Of a DNA stretch of 64,000 bases, positions 36,661-51,200 are shown in pieces. The number at the start of each line of letters is the position of its first letter. Within the stretch, counting starts at the first letter, position 1. A model generated the notes under the pieces. It did no database searches and was not told the DNA's origin. It saw only the letters and a program-made list of their open reading frames with translations. The DNA lies in assembly GCA_032191485.1 (NCBI GenBank), contig JAVDOI010000008.1, forward strand, positions 17,538,674 to 17,602,673, written 5' to 3'. The stretch is from Leptoclinus maculatus (Eukaryota; Chordata; Actinopteri; Perciformes; Stichaeidae). The position numbers were made by a program, and so were the translations under genes.

Positions 36661-39183
36661 CGATCCCCCCCCTCCCTCCCCCCTCCCCGCCCGTTTAATT
36701 GATTAATTGCTGACGTGGATGGATGAGGGTTTGCGGGCCCTGAATCGGTGGCTGATTGCTAGTCAACCATAAACAGGAGCGGCCACAGTGGGCCCTCAAG
36801 GGCAATATTCATGCTCCCCAACCTTATGGTGATTCCTTATCCAGCTCTGACAAGAGGAAAAATATTCGGCCATAAAAACGCTGGTATCACCGGGCTGACA
36901 TATAAAGCCCTCCGTCACTCCCTGCCTCCCTCTCTCTCCCTCCTTCCCCCCCCCTCTCTCTCTCCCTGCTTGCCCGTGTTGTGTCTCCTTTAGCTCTCAG
37001 TCGCTCAGCACACCCGTCGGACTCTGAAATCACACCGTCCTCCTCTGCATGTGTAGCTTGCAGTCCCTCAGGTCGCCCTCTGGCTTTAAATATGAGCAAA
37101 TAATGGCGGAGTGAGTGATGCTGCCTGTGTCCTTGACTGGGATCCTCTGTGTGCCGTAGCCACATCTCACTGTCTCCGAGCCCCGCGGGACGCATAAAAC
37201 ACCCTCGTAGAAAAAAAAAAAACACCTCCCGAAGGCTTGTTGGCGGCTGCAGGGATGGATGCAGGGATGCAGAAAGGCAATGAGGTCTTTGTGTAAGTTT
37301 ATGTAAGTGTAGATGGGGGGGGGGGGGGGGGGGGGGGGAGATAATGTTTGCACTGCTGTGCGTTTAATGAGATGGGCACTGTGTCCACTTTAATGTGTTT
37401 GCATTTCAGATGCGGAGCAACAAACACGGCATATCACATCTCTTTTACATCTCGCTGTTTGTTTGCCCGCCTCCTCCGTGGCCCTGGTGGCTGATGTTGG
37501 CTTCGGTGGTGGAAGAGGTTATGAGCACGCTCGGTGGCTGTCACGGTTTGCCACCAAATTGTGCCGTAGCTCCTGACGGGGGCAGAGCAGGGGGCATTTT
37601 TTTTTTGTAGCTGGATAAAGCGTAAGGAGGGGGTAAATGGAGTTGCTCGCCTTCATGTCCGGGCATCTACGAGTGTTCAGGCCGGCAGGAAAGAGGAGCG
37701 GACATGTGGCCGGAACAAAGTAGAAGGCCCCGTTGTCGGCCCCGTTGTCGGCCCCGCTGTCTTCGCTCTCCCTAACGCGGCACCGCGTTAACCCCGGAGC
37801 CACCGAGCCCCTCCAGACCGAGGCGTAGGTCTGAACCCCTTGCAGCGGGCCGTGAAAACGCTGACACATCGATTACCCCACAGGGGGAAGGAAATAAATA
37901 AATACCAAACATGTCGAGCGTGATGAGGAGGAGCGTGCCATGTGAAGAGGAAGCATTTATTAATTTATTCTGTTTATTCAGCAAAACAAACAAGAGGTCA
38001 GAATTATGCTGCAACACTGATAGCTCTCTGTCTATTACAGTTAAATTTCAAATTAGGGGGTTCACTCTGCCCACTTTTATGGTCACTTCAAAGCCCGGTT
38101 GCTGCCTCCCGAGCCCCCCCCCCCCCCCCCCCCCCCCCAGCAAAATCTGATTACTTAGACTTTTACAGTCTACATAAGCTTCAAGTAAAGCCAGAAAAAA
38201 CCCAACTAATTTGTTTCTTTTAGGTCCAGTTGGGAGCTCCACAAAAACACTTGACTTGTGGTCTTTCCATTGGACTCTAGATGGCGCCATTCAACTTGCT
38301 AGAAAAGCCACAGACTGGGCTGCCTGGTGTGTGGTACATGTGGAGCTCTTGCATGAATGAAACGCAATTAAGATTCTATTCGTTCTGTTTAAAGGTTTGT
38401 TCAAATCTGTGACTCTTTTTAGCATTTATCTCAATTGATTTTTGGCATTTGAAAACAAAAGACGAGCAGAACATGCATGGGCTCTAATTGTTTAGGTTAG
38501 TGGCGATGTCAGAACCGGTGGGAGACGGAGAATGAAGTGAAACTTCTCGCTGCTTTTTTGTCTTCTTCAGATTTCAGCAAAGTGTACCGTAAATTAAATG
38601 AGTAGAGGCCTGCAAAAGGGAGACGGCTCATTTAAATGTGCTTTAATTTCCAATGCTTGCCAAACTTATACTTTCAAAAGTAGGAAATTTGTTAACAGAA
38701 TGCCCCCCCCTCCCTCCCTAAGGGTATCTTTGGTGAGAAGGTAGACTACCACAGTGGGTGTTAGTGCAGTTGTAAATGAGCGGAGTTGGAGGCTGGGCTT
38801 GTGGCAGGGCAGACGTAGCGTTCAGAGGGGGTGGGGGGGGGGAGGTGGGTGTCCCTGCCGGTGCTGCTTTAACTAGGACAAGCCTCTCTATACCGGTGGA
38901 CCTCAGGGGCCGATCAGCAGGTCTCAGGAGAGGCTCCCCGCACCGCCGTCTAACCAGGCCTGTCACGAGGGGGGCTGACGCCGGGCCGGCCGGCTGGCTG
39001 GCTGGGCGTGGGGCTGATGTGATGGTGGTGGTGGGTGGGTGGGGGGGTGGGGGGGGGGGGGGGCTGACATGCCGAGAGGGCAATTACAGCAAGGACAAAG
39101 ACTACACAGTGATAAGTCCCCACAGCACCCTAATGAAGAGAGCAGGTTAGCCCGTTAAGAGGACCGGGGAAATGAGCACGGTC

Positions 39184-39239
<56 letters not shown>

Positions 39240-41251
39240 TTTGTGCGTCAGTGTGTTTGTGTGTGTTTAACCTACCCGAGGAGGATACATTTTCTGAGGT
39301 CATGTTGCTACCATGCTCGCTAACCTCACTGACTGATGCCTTCCCAGGCCGGTGTTTTCCCCCTCACAGAGCGAAAGCAAACAACGACACCAAACTGGAA
39401 ACCAGTGCATCTGTGGGGAATTGTGTTCCTGTGGCTGTGGATAGTGAGGAAGAAAGTCCCGATGCAAGCTATTAATAACAGGAAATCTTTAAAATATCGT
39501 GCCTTCGCTGGGTAATTGTTGCACATTAGCGGATCTACAATTTGTTTTTATCACAGCACTTAATGATTTTATTTTTTTTTTTTTTAATAATATCCCACTT
39601 AAAAATTCAGTACATTACACCGCTGCATTTTGTACGTGCAATAAATTGATGAGTCTGTAGGTCAGCAGTTGTACAAAATATATTTGGGATTAGAAAATAA
39701 GTTCTTTATTTATTAAATTTTTTTAAAAGGAAGCGTAAACCAGAAAATGAAAACGGGAAGATGAATCATTTCCAGAGAAGGATTAACTGCTTTCCACTTT
39801 TGGTCACTTTTGCATATCCAGCCTGGATGTGATTATAGCGAGATCATGTTATCAGGCAACAGATCCCAGATGCACCAACGCTCTCTTCTTCTTCTTCGTC
39901 TTTCTTTCTTTCTTTCTTTCTTTTCTTCTAACCTTTTTTATTTTGTATTTTTTTTGGGGGTGGCAGAGAGAGATGGTGTGTACCTGATACTGCTGTGTTG
40001 GCACACCCGTCTGGGATCTGATAAGAGAGCCTCTGGAGCGGTGCTTATTCAAATCAGTGCATGTTCACAGTGAATAGGAGCAGGTAAAGGCAATAAGATA
40101 CAATGCGATAACCTTTCCGGAGAGGGAGAGAGAATAGTTTTACACTCTGTTTCACAGCTCGGCTGCACTAGATGAGGGATTTTCAACAGAGCCTAATTGA
40201 TTTGCTTTATCCTGATTTTAACTAAAAAAAAAAAAAAAAAAAAAACCTTTCTCTCAGTAGTGCGACTTAGAGCGGATGTCGGAGGAGTTTATACAGATTT
40301 GCGACGCGTTACAGTGATTTTATCGTTAGACTTTTTTTTATTTGCTTTGTAAATTGATCAGCTCTCGAGCTCCTCATTGACCGCGTTTGACTGCTGTTTT
40401 GGCGCCACTCGCAAGTGTGTGTTCGTGGACTGGCCTCTGTATGATAGTGTGTGTGTGTGTGTGTGTGTGTAAATGTGAATGTACAGTTCCGTGTTTATAT
40501 TACATATTCAAATGTCACATAATCAATTTAGTATTTTAACATCCGCCCGCCGTAATCTCTTTTCAGACCGACTCTGAAGATAAAAGCAGAAATCTGCGGC
40601 GGAGTGTGGGTGCTACTTGTAAGTGTGTTTGCTGTGCATTTTGTTGTATGTCACGGACGTAAACATCGCATTAAATCAATTTAATTTAATAACGCTGATC
40701 CGCAGTGATCAGTTTTTAGAGCCGCTGTGCAGAAATCTGGAGTGAGGCTTAGAGCTTAATTGCGGAGTGGAGTTTGGTGTGCCAGGAGTCTCGGGGGGTG
40801 GGGGGGCTGTAACATATGTTACGTGCACTCGGTGCAGGACTCAGCAGTGATAGTTAAACATTGGGGTGAAATGCATCCTCCAAGGGCCTCTGTGTTAATG
40901 TGTTTGGCTTGTACTGAACTCAGCCCCTCAACATTTAGAAGGACATCACTGTGAACCCGTCGCCCACACTGAGTGTTTCTGGATGATACAAATTATCAAG
41001 AAAATATATATACATATACATATTTTTTTTTCTTTTCACAGTAATAACAATAATTACCGTGGCTAATGATTATGATGCTGCTCTAATAAACAAATCATTT
41101 TAAAATTAGTGTACCACTTTATTTTTCAAGTACAATTTAGGAAATGAATGTTTGACTTCATTTTTCTTTTATTTAAATTTGTACGATTGCAATTGGCCAT
41201 TCAAATGAATAGGAGACACTTATGTTGGATTGTCATGTTCTTGTTTGGAAA

Positions 41252-41252
<1 letters not shown>

Positions 41253-41314
<62 letters not shown>

Positions 41315-41333
41315 TGTGTGTGTGTGTGTGTGA

Positions 41334-41364
<31 letters not shown>
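41253..41364 (+). repeat. Compound (GT)n(GA)n microsatellite
   Basis: Alternating blocks of GT and GA, two of each. GT blocks can adopt Z-DNA and GA blocks triplex DNA, so the tract could be structurally unusual; that is general knowledge of such repeats, not shown here. Confidence 0.9.
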
Positions 41365-42429
41365 CCCGAGAGAAAAAGAGAGAATGTTGCAGACTTGTGC
41401 TTGTTTTTGATGCAGGTTTGATGAGTTGATAAAAACCATGCTAAAAGAAAAACCTATATTTATATTGCTAATATATTTTATGTATATATTACAATACAAT
41501 GAGATTTTCATTATAATATCAATGTAAATGCTTTTTTTAAATTCTATAGATATGGATGTTGCAGAATTTTCCCGTGATGATGTTACTGTAATTCCCAGTG
41601 TAGTAGACCATCGTGCTGCTCATTACTACGTACGTGGTCTAATGTGAAGGCTCTCTTGTTAAATGAATCTCGGCTCTACTTTCATATTGACTCTCACAGT
41701 AGGCAGCCTACCAAGTGAACAAGATAATGAAACATCCCCTTTCCCCCCCCCCCTTTGCAACCAAACACTACTAATCTAATATATTAGGCCCGTGCTCGTG
41801 TATGGCTGAGCAATTATTCTAAAAAGTTTCCACGGCGTGCCGAGGTGACAAAGGCAATCCGGGCAGAGAGCGCTGCCGACACATTTGACGGCTGCTCCGT
41901 GATGCTGATAGGCCAAACGGTGGTGGGAACCCGCCACTGTTAATCATGTGGTGGGTGACGGCTTTCATAAGAGCACGCGGCCACTCTGACAACTCTAATA
42001 AGGAGAGGTGACAGAGAAACTTTCTGTGTTAGTGGCAAAACAGAGGGGGAAGGTCTCCTTGTTTTTTGTTTTTTTTATGCGTGTGCTTTTTGTTGTTTTG
42101 TTTTCGATTGAGTATAAGAGACGAATTTCACCATCTGAGACTGGATTTGTGGTGAAAGAATGTCAGCATTAATAAAGGGCTTGGGGGACAAGGTCACGCG
42201 GGTCCCTGTACAGCAGAGCACCCCGAGTCTGTTCGTGGCTTCTGAGATGGGCAAAAAACACGCTCAGACGTCTCCCCGTGCAGAAGGTAACCGACTGGAG
42301 TTCGGCCCGTCAGTGTCCCGCCGCACAGTCTAATTTATGATTCTTCAGCCTTTTTTTTTTTTTATTCAAAGACAATCTCGGCTCTGGAAAAAAAAAAAGG
42401 GAACCAAAAGGAATGATGCTTTGAGGATA

Positions 42430-42640
42430 TAATTAAAGATATCGTTCAAAGAACAACTTTTTGCATATTTGAATTATTACTGTCGTTAAAAACCACACAA
42501 AATATGGAAATATGATTGCCGGAAGCACATAAATCAATGATCAGCAAGGCCTCAGAGCCCAATAAATATGGGGAGTTAAATACTTTAAAATGCAAATCAC
42601 ATCTTAGAATTTGCATATGGATGAATTTAAAGGAAGTGTG
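42430..42640. promoter_or_regulatory. Candidate conserved non-coding element with octamer
   Basis: Repeat-free AT-rich block containing a perfect POU octamer ATGCAAAT at 42590-42597 and several TAAATC/TTAAAT sites. This combination is common in developmental enhancers, but conservation is untested. Confidence 0.25.
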
Positions 42641-43739
42641 CCTCTTTAAGACCCTCTGAGGTAGAAACGGGTGGAGCTGGAGGGGGTTCGGGGGGGGGCG
42701 GGGGGGGCAGCCGGAGTGTCTTTTTGTTTTATTTTTTGTCCCGTTGTCATTGGTCAAGTTGTTGGATCGTTGTAAATGATAGCAGCTGAAGTGGGCTGAC
42801 AGACACGACTGCATCTCTTTTGTGGATCCAGAAATTGCCTTAAGTGATCTGAATAATTAGGAGTTAATTATTCTTCATCCATCTAAATCAGAAAAGGACA
42901 GATATGGGAATGGAATTTATAATTTTAGCCCGACGTCCTGTCTTGTTCTAATGTGGTAAACTAAAGTGACTGTGAATAATACCTACTGACCTTCGAGTAA
43001 TTACGCCTCGCCTGGCAATTTGCTTGCTGTTGCTAATTGAGGGTATTGATTCAGTGAGATTCATATTAAAAATACATATGTTTTATGGCTGGGATTTCTT
43101 TTTTCTTCTTCTTCTGGTTGTCTTTAATGTATTATTAATCCTTAGTATTTTTCATTATTTTTTTTCAAACAATAATTAGCAGGATGTGCTACACCGCAGG
43201 GGTGGAGTACTTTCTTTGTCCTCCTCCTACTGTTGCAGGTGCTTTATATTGAGCCAAACTTTTTGCTTAATCTGAATTAGTGCTTGTGTTGTATGAAGCT
43301 CTGCATCCAACAACAGCTGTTTGTGTGAAGTTTATCGCCCAAACTACAAGTAGTACAATTAAGGCTGCTACATTACACTGGCTATTTTCCCCTTATCAAA
43401 TGATAATGCTGACTGCAGCGGCAAACGGTAATAACTGTGTTGTAAATTGTAAATAAGGCTTCGACATGAAGGCTATGATCCCACTAGTTTAGCATAAACC
43501 CCCTCCTCGTGTTGATCCCCCCCCCTCACACATTTAAAGACGCTCTGGCGGCACCACTGGATCAATGGACATGATGTCTCTTTGTGCATTAACACTCAGG
43601 TTAGAGTGTTAGGTTAAAAACCTGCCCAGCACCTCCCCGGAAAAAAAAAAAAAAAAAAAGACAAGAGAGAGAAAAATCAATTTCCCCTGTGGAGTCAGAG
43701 GGGCGATCTGTTGGTTCTGAAGGCATCCCTTTACCAGTA

Positions 43740-43778
<39 letters not shown>

Positions 43779-44316
43779 CCGGCCGGCCGTGACTGTCACT
43801 CGTGAGTGTTTGCATGTGTGAATGCCCTTCCTCGTGGCGCCTGCAGGTATTGACCAGTGCAGAGGACGAGGTGGTTTGCTTCAAACGCTTCTCCCCTCCC
43901 TCTCCAGCCCGTAATATTTTAAGCCTTTTTTTTTTCTTTTTTTCTTTCCTCGACCAGCCGAGCTCCAGTGGCAGCTCACAGCCTCGTAATAACCCAGATA
44001 GGGATCGATGGCACTGGATTTAGGCACTTACCCCTGCTAAAACTGGTAAACTCATTTGTCTCTCCCTGAGCAACGTTCCCTCCGTTGTTTAAGGAGACAC
44101 TTAAAAGAATCCCCGGAATTAAGATAATGTGACTGTTGGTGTGTGATCAAGCAGGCTCAGCTGAAAAGGACAAGCAGCTTTAGCTCTTTTATTAGCTCTC
44201 TGTTTAAGGGGCCATACATGTTTTGACGGAGTCCAACTCTCTTTATTTTATTTCTGTCATGCCGATTAGTGTGCCAGGGAACACCCGCACTGCCCCCCCC
44301 CCCCTCCCCACTGGAC

Positions 44317-44359
<43 letters not shown>

Positions 44360-45437
44360 AGAGAGAGAGGGTGTGTGTGAAGCATGCCAGCTCTAAATGA
44401 GATGGACCAGAGTGTGATGGCCCTGCTGCTCCTACATGAACGCCTCGACACAAATTCTTGGTGAAGGGCTCAATGAATGCCGTGAAATCATATTTGCTGT
44501 ACAGCTAATGGCATAGGACTGGTTCTGCTAGAATGTTCCTCAGAGCAAGAAAACATGTCATTTGGCTATAACGCACATTGACCATTTACGCTTTGCCACG
44601 CACGGGCCGCATACTGTGCGGATGTTGTGGTGTCGCGCATGTTCACTTAACAGAACTAGGAATTTAGACAAATAATTCTTAAATTAAATAGCTTTTTTTG
44701 AGTGTTTTTTTTTTTTATTTTTAGGAATTTTCCACCAACCCTTGGATTACAATTCAAGTAGCATACATACAAATTCAGCAAATCAAGAGGATACACCCAG
44801 TGTACGCCACCCACACAGCAGCGCACGAGCCGGTGTGCACAGGGATGAGAGCCCATGTGAGTCTTTAGAGGGGCTGTTAAAGGTGCCTCGTCTGGGGAAA
44901 GTAGGACGAAGTGTCATGCTCGGTGGGGGGAAGAGGAGAGGAAAAACCCCCCCCGTTAAAAACAAAGGAAGGAAAGGAAGAGGCGTTTTGATGAGTCAGA
45001 AAAGTGACTTCTGTGAGAAGAAGAAAAAAACGTCTAAAACTTCCAAACTTCAAACAGACCTCACATTCTTTTAGCCCACCTCCCAACACGCACACGCACG
45101 CATTCATCCCGCTGGCGTCACACGGGCGACTCTTTCTCCCCCCCCCCCTTCCTTCTACGTGTGAAACTACAAAGGGCCGTCCGTCCGAAAGGAGCCGCTC
45201 GGCTGTGGGTGCCGCCGGGTGCTGATGCTGGTGGTAATTAGGCGTCACAACACTTAGCCCGGGTGTCTCGTGCGGCGCCGAATTCCTCCTGACGTGACGG
45301 AGGGATGGAAGAGTTATTCGGCTCTGCAGTTCCTTCTGCTCTGCTGGTCATCTGTCCTCTTCAGGGCCCATCAGCCTAAACAGCCCACCCAACACACACA
45401 CACGCGCACATGTACATGCACACAAACACTGACCCCC

Positions 45438-45479
<42 letters not shown>

Positions 45480-45564
45480 CCCATCCAAGCACCCGGAGGC
45501 AGGAGAGAGAGGCAGTGTGTTAGAGAGGCAGAGATATCAAAGCCCTCGAGGGTTTAGGAGAGGG

Positions 45565-45615
<51 letters not shown>

Positions 45616-47040
45616 GGGGGGGGGGTTAGTTAAAGGGTCGGTGTGTGTGTCTGTGTGCAGTCAATACTCAGACCTCTGCATCACTAACTGTACAGACAAT
45701 ATAGATCAATATGAGGTGAAGGCACATATATTTTACTAATTACTGCAATAATTAAAAGGGTCTGTTGTGATTAAAAAAAAATCAGTACGTGGTCAATTTT
45801 TAGCTAAATGGATTCGGACACAGTCGACTAATCCTGTTTCAGCATTGTTTGCGCCCTTGTCGTAAAATCATTGGAGAAAACAACATTAGCGAGGTGTAGG
45901 TTTTTTTTGTCTTCTTCTCACTCTCCTGATTGGTCAACCACACAGACCCTTGGGACGAGATGAGGGAATAACTTTCTCAGTTTATGGTTATTGCCACAGC
46001 TGACGGTGTTGGTCAGTGGAATACACACCTGAATGTGATCTGATCCGGTTACTTAAACAGAAAAGAATGTCGAGCTCACAGCCTCTTACGATGCACAGTA
46101 TTTGTACACGGGGGGGTTTTCAAAGGGTCTAAATCACCGGCGGTGTTAATGTGTCTTTGCTCGCGTGCTTTTGTATTTGCATATAGTTGTCGATCCTCTA
46201 TTAATAACGCATACGTTAACAACAAAAGATTTGATTGAATAATGAAAAAGGCAGGATGGGAGGGTGGGTGGGGGGGGGGGGGTTGCAGGGTTGGGTGAAA
46301 TTTGCTGTGGCAGTAAATTCGGAGTTTGTGTGGCGTGCCGAGCATAACGCCAGGCTACAGGAGGGAGAGACATGCTGCCCGAAGCCATGTTCACGTCCAC
46401 TGAAGACTTCTGTTTTTACACAGGTAGGCAGTTTGGGGACTATCTCAGTAAGGAAGAAGTGGGGGTAAAAAAAAAAAAAAAAAACGAAGACATGAGAGGA
46501 ATCAAAGGATGTTCCCCCTTTTAATAATGTAACAAATATTCTAATTTCTAAAAATAAAACCTCCTCCTCATCCTTCCTGCTAATCTGAGCAGTAATTTAT
46601 TCCAACCCAAGGCCATATTAGTATGCTAGCCAAGGGCAACATGGTTACGACAAGACCAAGTTCCCTCAAAAAAACTTCGACACGTATGAAAAGAGAGTGA
46701 AAAGATCAGGCTGCAACTTGTAGACACCTCCTGAATTCTGGATTGGCTTGTAGCTCGATGTCTGCAGTGGACTGTCCGTTATCGTAGAACAGAAGAAGAA
46801 GAAAAAATCGTACCCCAAATTTCTGTTGTTTTCAAAATAATTCGAAACGATAGCTACACATAAAAATATTCCTTTTGTGCAGGTTGCAATAATGAATGGA
46901 CACGCATGTTTTTTCATACTGAATTAAAAGAAAAAGGGCCGAGGTATCATAGTTTTAGAACTCTAACAAAATGTAGCATAATACAGGGCTTCACTCTGCG
47001 CACGCAAGCATTTTTTATTCCTGATTAATTGCATGTGAAC

Positions 47041-47107
<67 letters not shown>

Positions 47108-47109
<2 letters not shown>

Positions 47110-47470
47110 GTCCGCATGGATATATTGATGCCATTTTATGAAAAGCAATTGAGCAATGGGACTTTGTACCAACCATCAAACACACTTCATTATGGGAGCA
47201 GTGATAACGAATACATTGTGTCGGATAATGATGGCAGTGGTTCATATTGTTCATTATACGTCCGCGTGTGTCACACGGCACTCTGAATTTATGTGTGCGC
47301 GCGTGTCTTTGTTTTTGTCATTTTACAACATCATGTTTCAGCAAATTAACGCCTGAACCGCTGGGAAGAAAAATATACCATCATTTGCCACCGGGTGACA
47401 AACAATATATTTTGGTTAATGATTGCGTCTATTGGCTCCCTGCGTTTGTAAATGTGAGACAATGAATTCT
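47108..47470. promoter_or_regulatory. Candidate conserved non-coding element
   Basis: Balanced, repeat-free block directly after a 63-bp (GT)n tract. Includes CATTTTATGAAAAGCAATTG and CATTATGGGAGCAGTGATAA. Frames across it have no splice support. Confidence 0.22.
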
Positions 47471-47680
47471 CTTTGCGAGCAATGAAAGCAAACAGAGATA
47501 TTATGTCAGTTTGCTTGAACAGGCCTCCCCGCATGCATGATGGACTATCTGTCCGTGATAAACTGCATCCGTAGGAAATTCCTTTGATAGTAAAAACATG
47601 CTAAGTAACTGCACTGCACGTCATGCATAAACAGTCTCATAGATCCTCATGCCGGCGCTGTCCCATGCAGAAAGGAGGGC

Positions 47681-47895
<215 letters not shown>

Positions 47896-48039
47896 TGCGG
47901 TGCGGTGCGGAGTGGAGTCTTGACTGGCGGAGGCCTCGAGCGCGTCGGCTGCCTCTGACTCGTGGGCCCGTCAAAGGTTTTGGGGCATTGGACTGAGTCG
48001 ATTCCTGCCACACACGTGTCATGCCTTCCCCCCTGATGA

Positions 48040-48210
48040 GCCCTGCGGTTACGCAATCAACAGTATTATTGCTTGGAAATGTATATATTTAATTTGCGAA
48101 ACAATGACAGTTTCGCTTGATTTATGGCGCAAGGCAAGGTTTAATTAATTGAAAAATGCATATTACCCCGTGACTTAATTATTAGCTAATTAATCACAGG
48201 GTACTTGTTC
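48040..48210. promoter_or_regulatory. Candidate conserved element with clustered TAATTA sites
   Basis: Within about 70 bp the sequence has TTTAATTAATTG, CTTAATTATTAG and CTAATTAATC, each holding homeodomain-core TAATTA or TTAATTA, plus AATGCATATTA. It lies between a huge (GT)n tract and a poly-C run. Clustered homeodomain cores suggest an enhancer; function is inferred. Confidence 0.28.
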
Positions 48211-51200
48211 GGTCCCCCCCCCCCCCCCCCCCCCCTTGATTTCCCCTCTTTTCAGGCACATTTCTGCGTGTGTCTGACACTTGAGTTTCCTCCCGGGGTC
48301 GTTTTTATGTGAGGTCATGCTTTTTCTTCCTGAGTGGCTGCTGAGACGGAGCACAGGCGGAGTTGGAAAGCCTTCGGTGGAGCCGGACGGCACACAGCTC
48401 AGGTGAAACTGAACCGAGTGAGAGTTTTTAAAGTCTTGACTTCATGTATCGGGAGTGTGAATACAGCATTCAGAACAGGCGTCGCAGTGTGTTTAGAGGC
48501 ATTCAATGTGGAGAATATTACAGCATCGAAGGTGCACATACAGTATACAGGTGTGTGCATGTAACGGAGAATTCAGGCACTCGAACTCCTACTAATGTCA
48601 GAAAATAAGAACGCTACCGGCACAGTTTACACACATCCATCAGCCTAACCCTGGTGCCGAAAAACATCAAGCATATATGCGCGAGGGTGAGAAAACAAGC
48701 ATGAAACCAGCCCGTCGTCCGGCGCTGAACCCAATCAGCCAGATGACGTGGCCTCCACCCTGGAGACTTGGCTGTGGCTTCTAAATGTGGCAAAAAGGGG
48801 GGTCACCTCAGCCCCGCCTCACACAACACACGCTCGCAGATAGACAGGGCGCACGCACGTTAATGCGCGCTCACCCAATCACACTTGCGCTTTTGCAAAT
48901 TCTAGTCTACACTTCAAACTCTACGAGAAGGACAACCGCCGGCTTGTTTGCGCACACAGAACGCATTCATATCTCCTGTAGTAGCCTTGGAGAGCACAAT
49001 TTGCCGAAGGCGTAAGCTGATCCTTGGGGGTCATGGTCAAAAACCGGCGAATAAGCGTCTCCCTGTTACAGCTGTCAGTGGTTTACCTCTCACCGGCGGT
49101 GAGTCTAAATAGTAGTATTTATAGCAGTTGGTTTTTCAACTGAAAATACCGGGCAGGGTTGATCGAAAGATCAAGGATTTCCCCCTTCATGAGAGCCTCT
49201 CCAGATAGCTGCTGTTAGGAAATGATAGGGAGCGGACACGTTGGAGGCGAACATGTGAGGAAGAGGAGGAGGAGGCGTGGCCGAGGCCCGGCGTGCCAAC
49301 ATCACCTCACCCCCCGACACTCATCCACCCTGCCTGGCCACTAACCGGCCCCCATGTGTCTGTGCCCGGTAATGGTAAGCGTTTTAAACTATTAGAGCTG
49401 TTGCGAAAAAAGGCCCGTTTGAGTGCAGAGCTGTCAGTCTGCAATGAGGCAATTGGGGGTGGGGGTGGTGTGTGTGGGGGGGGGTGGGGGCTGTCATGGC
49501 TGTCACTCAATGGGAGGATGAGAACTGTTTGGGCCCTAATGGATTCCTCCAGGCGGACGGCTTACACGGCGGCTGGAAGTAAAATCGATGCGTTGTCATG
49601 AGCGAGTGAGGCATCATCAAACGGCCAGGTGGACGGGGAGGCGAGGAAGGGGAGGCCTGCCCGGGCAGTTACGTCTATATCTCAGCTCGTGTGTGTGTGT
49701 GTGCGTGTGTGTGTGGTTTGGAAAGGAGAGAAGAGACAGACAGATGCTCGGCTCAGCTTTACACGCCCAATGGGGCCTCTGCTATGATTGTAAGCATGAA
49801 AGGGGGCTCTGACCTCCATCATCTCTGTTGCTTTTATTTTCCGGTTCTCTTGGAATCGGACACAGATACACTCAGACACACACACACACACACGTAGAAA
49901 GAAATGTGAAGCTGTGCAGACAGGGGGATATTGCCCTGACAAAAGTCAAACATTATCTTGTAGGCAACGATCACTTCTCATAGAACAGATTTCTGTTCAG
50001 CCATTCCAGGTTTTGACTAGAACCTGCAGAGAACGAGGCAAAAGAGGCCAAACGGTTTAACGGATGGTGACAGAATTTCAAGCACATCGTTCGTGAAATA
50101 TTTAATGTGACAAGAGGAACGGTGTGGAAAAATCCTGACAGCACAAGACGAACATGAGCAACCTGCAGGAGGAAAGAGGAAACCGCAATTTGAAACTGAC
50201 CAACAGTGAAAGGTGACATCTATGGAGATGGTCACAGACTAAAAGAAGTGAGCCAACGTAGTCGCAAAAACCAAAAGGTTATAGATAATACAGTTCTTTG
50301 TAAAGCCCCAGAATAAGGACATACGATCTAAATACTTTAAAATATATTGTTACACAATGTTATGTGATTGCTATTTGCTCCATTGCCTGTATGTCGAGAG
50401 AGACGGAGCTCACTCACTGTATTTGAGACACGAACACTCAGTAACAACTTGTTTTAGCTGATTTTTACCTCTCCTTGCTCTTTACCTCCGGGGGGGGGGG
50501 GGGGGCTCCGGGGACAAAGGCACGCCCACCCTCTGGCCCCCGACCGGGCCTGGGGGAGAGGTCCCGGTCCCTTGATTGGCAGGTAGAGTTGGAGGAGATT
50601 GCTCCAAGCTGGCTGGAGGCAGGCTGCTGATGCTGAGCAGGGATGCTGGTGTTCAACTTCCTCACTTGGCCTCCCCCGTCTGGGCTCAGTCAGCGTCCAC
50701 CAGCTCCTGTCAGCCTGCCTGCCTCCCCGTCTGTGAGTTACGTTTAGAGGACGAAGTGCGGTGATATTCAATATCTTTCCGTAGATTCCCAAATTCCACG
50801 AAAAGGCCTAAACAAAACGATGATTAGATCCTACTAACTTGTGTCGCCCGTGCTTCTAAAGCCTGATGCGTTTCCTTCACCACAGAGCTCCAAAATAAAT
50901 GATTAAAAACACATCAAGGAGCCACACCGTTGCAGTGGGTTGCTCTCCCCTTCATTGCAATGAACATGGGCGCTGTGGTTTATTTTGAGTCCATCCCACC
51001 ATCGGCACTCACTCGAGCACCAAATCCGCGGCGGAAAATAGTCCTTAACAAATGTGCTATTTACTCTCGTTTAAGTGACATTTGCTAAACATAACGGTCT
51101 GCAGCTGTTTTAGGAAATGACTTTCCGTATTGGCTGATGCATTTTTGGTTTATGTCATTTTAGGGGATTTGTAGAACATATAGACAGCCTGCACAATGCG

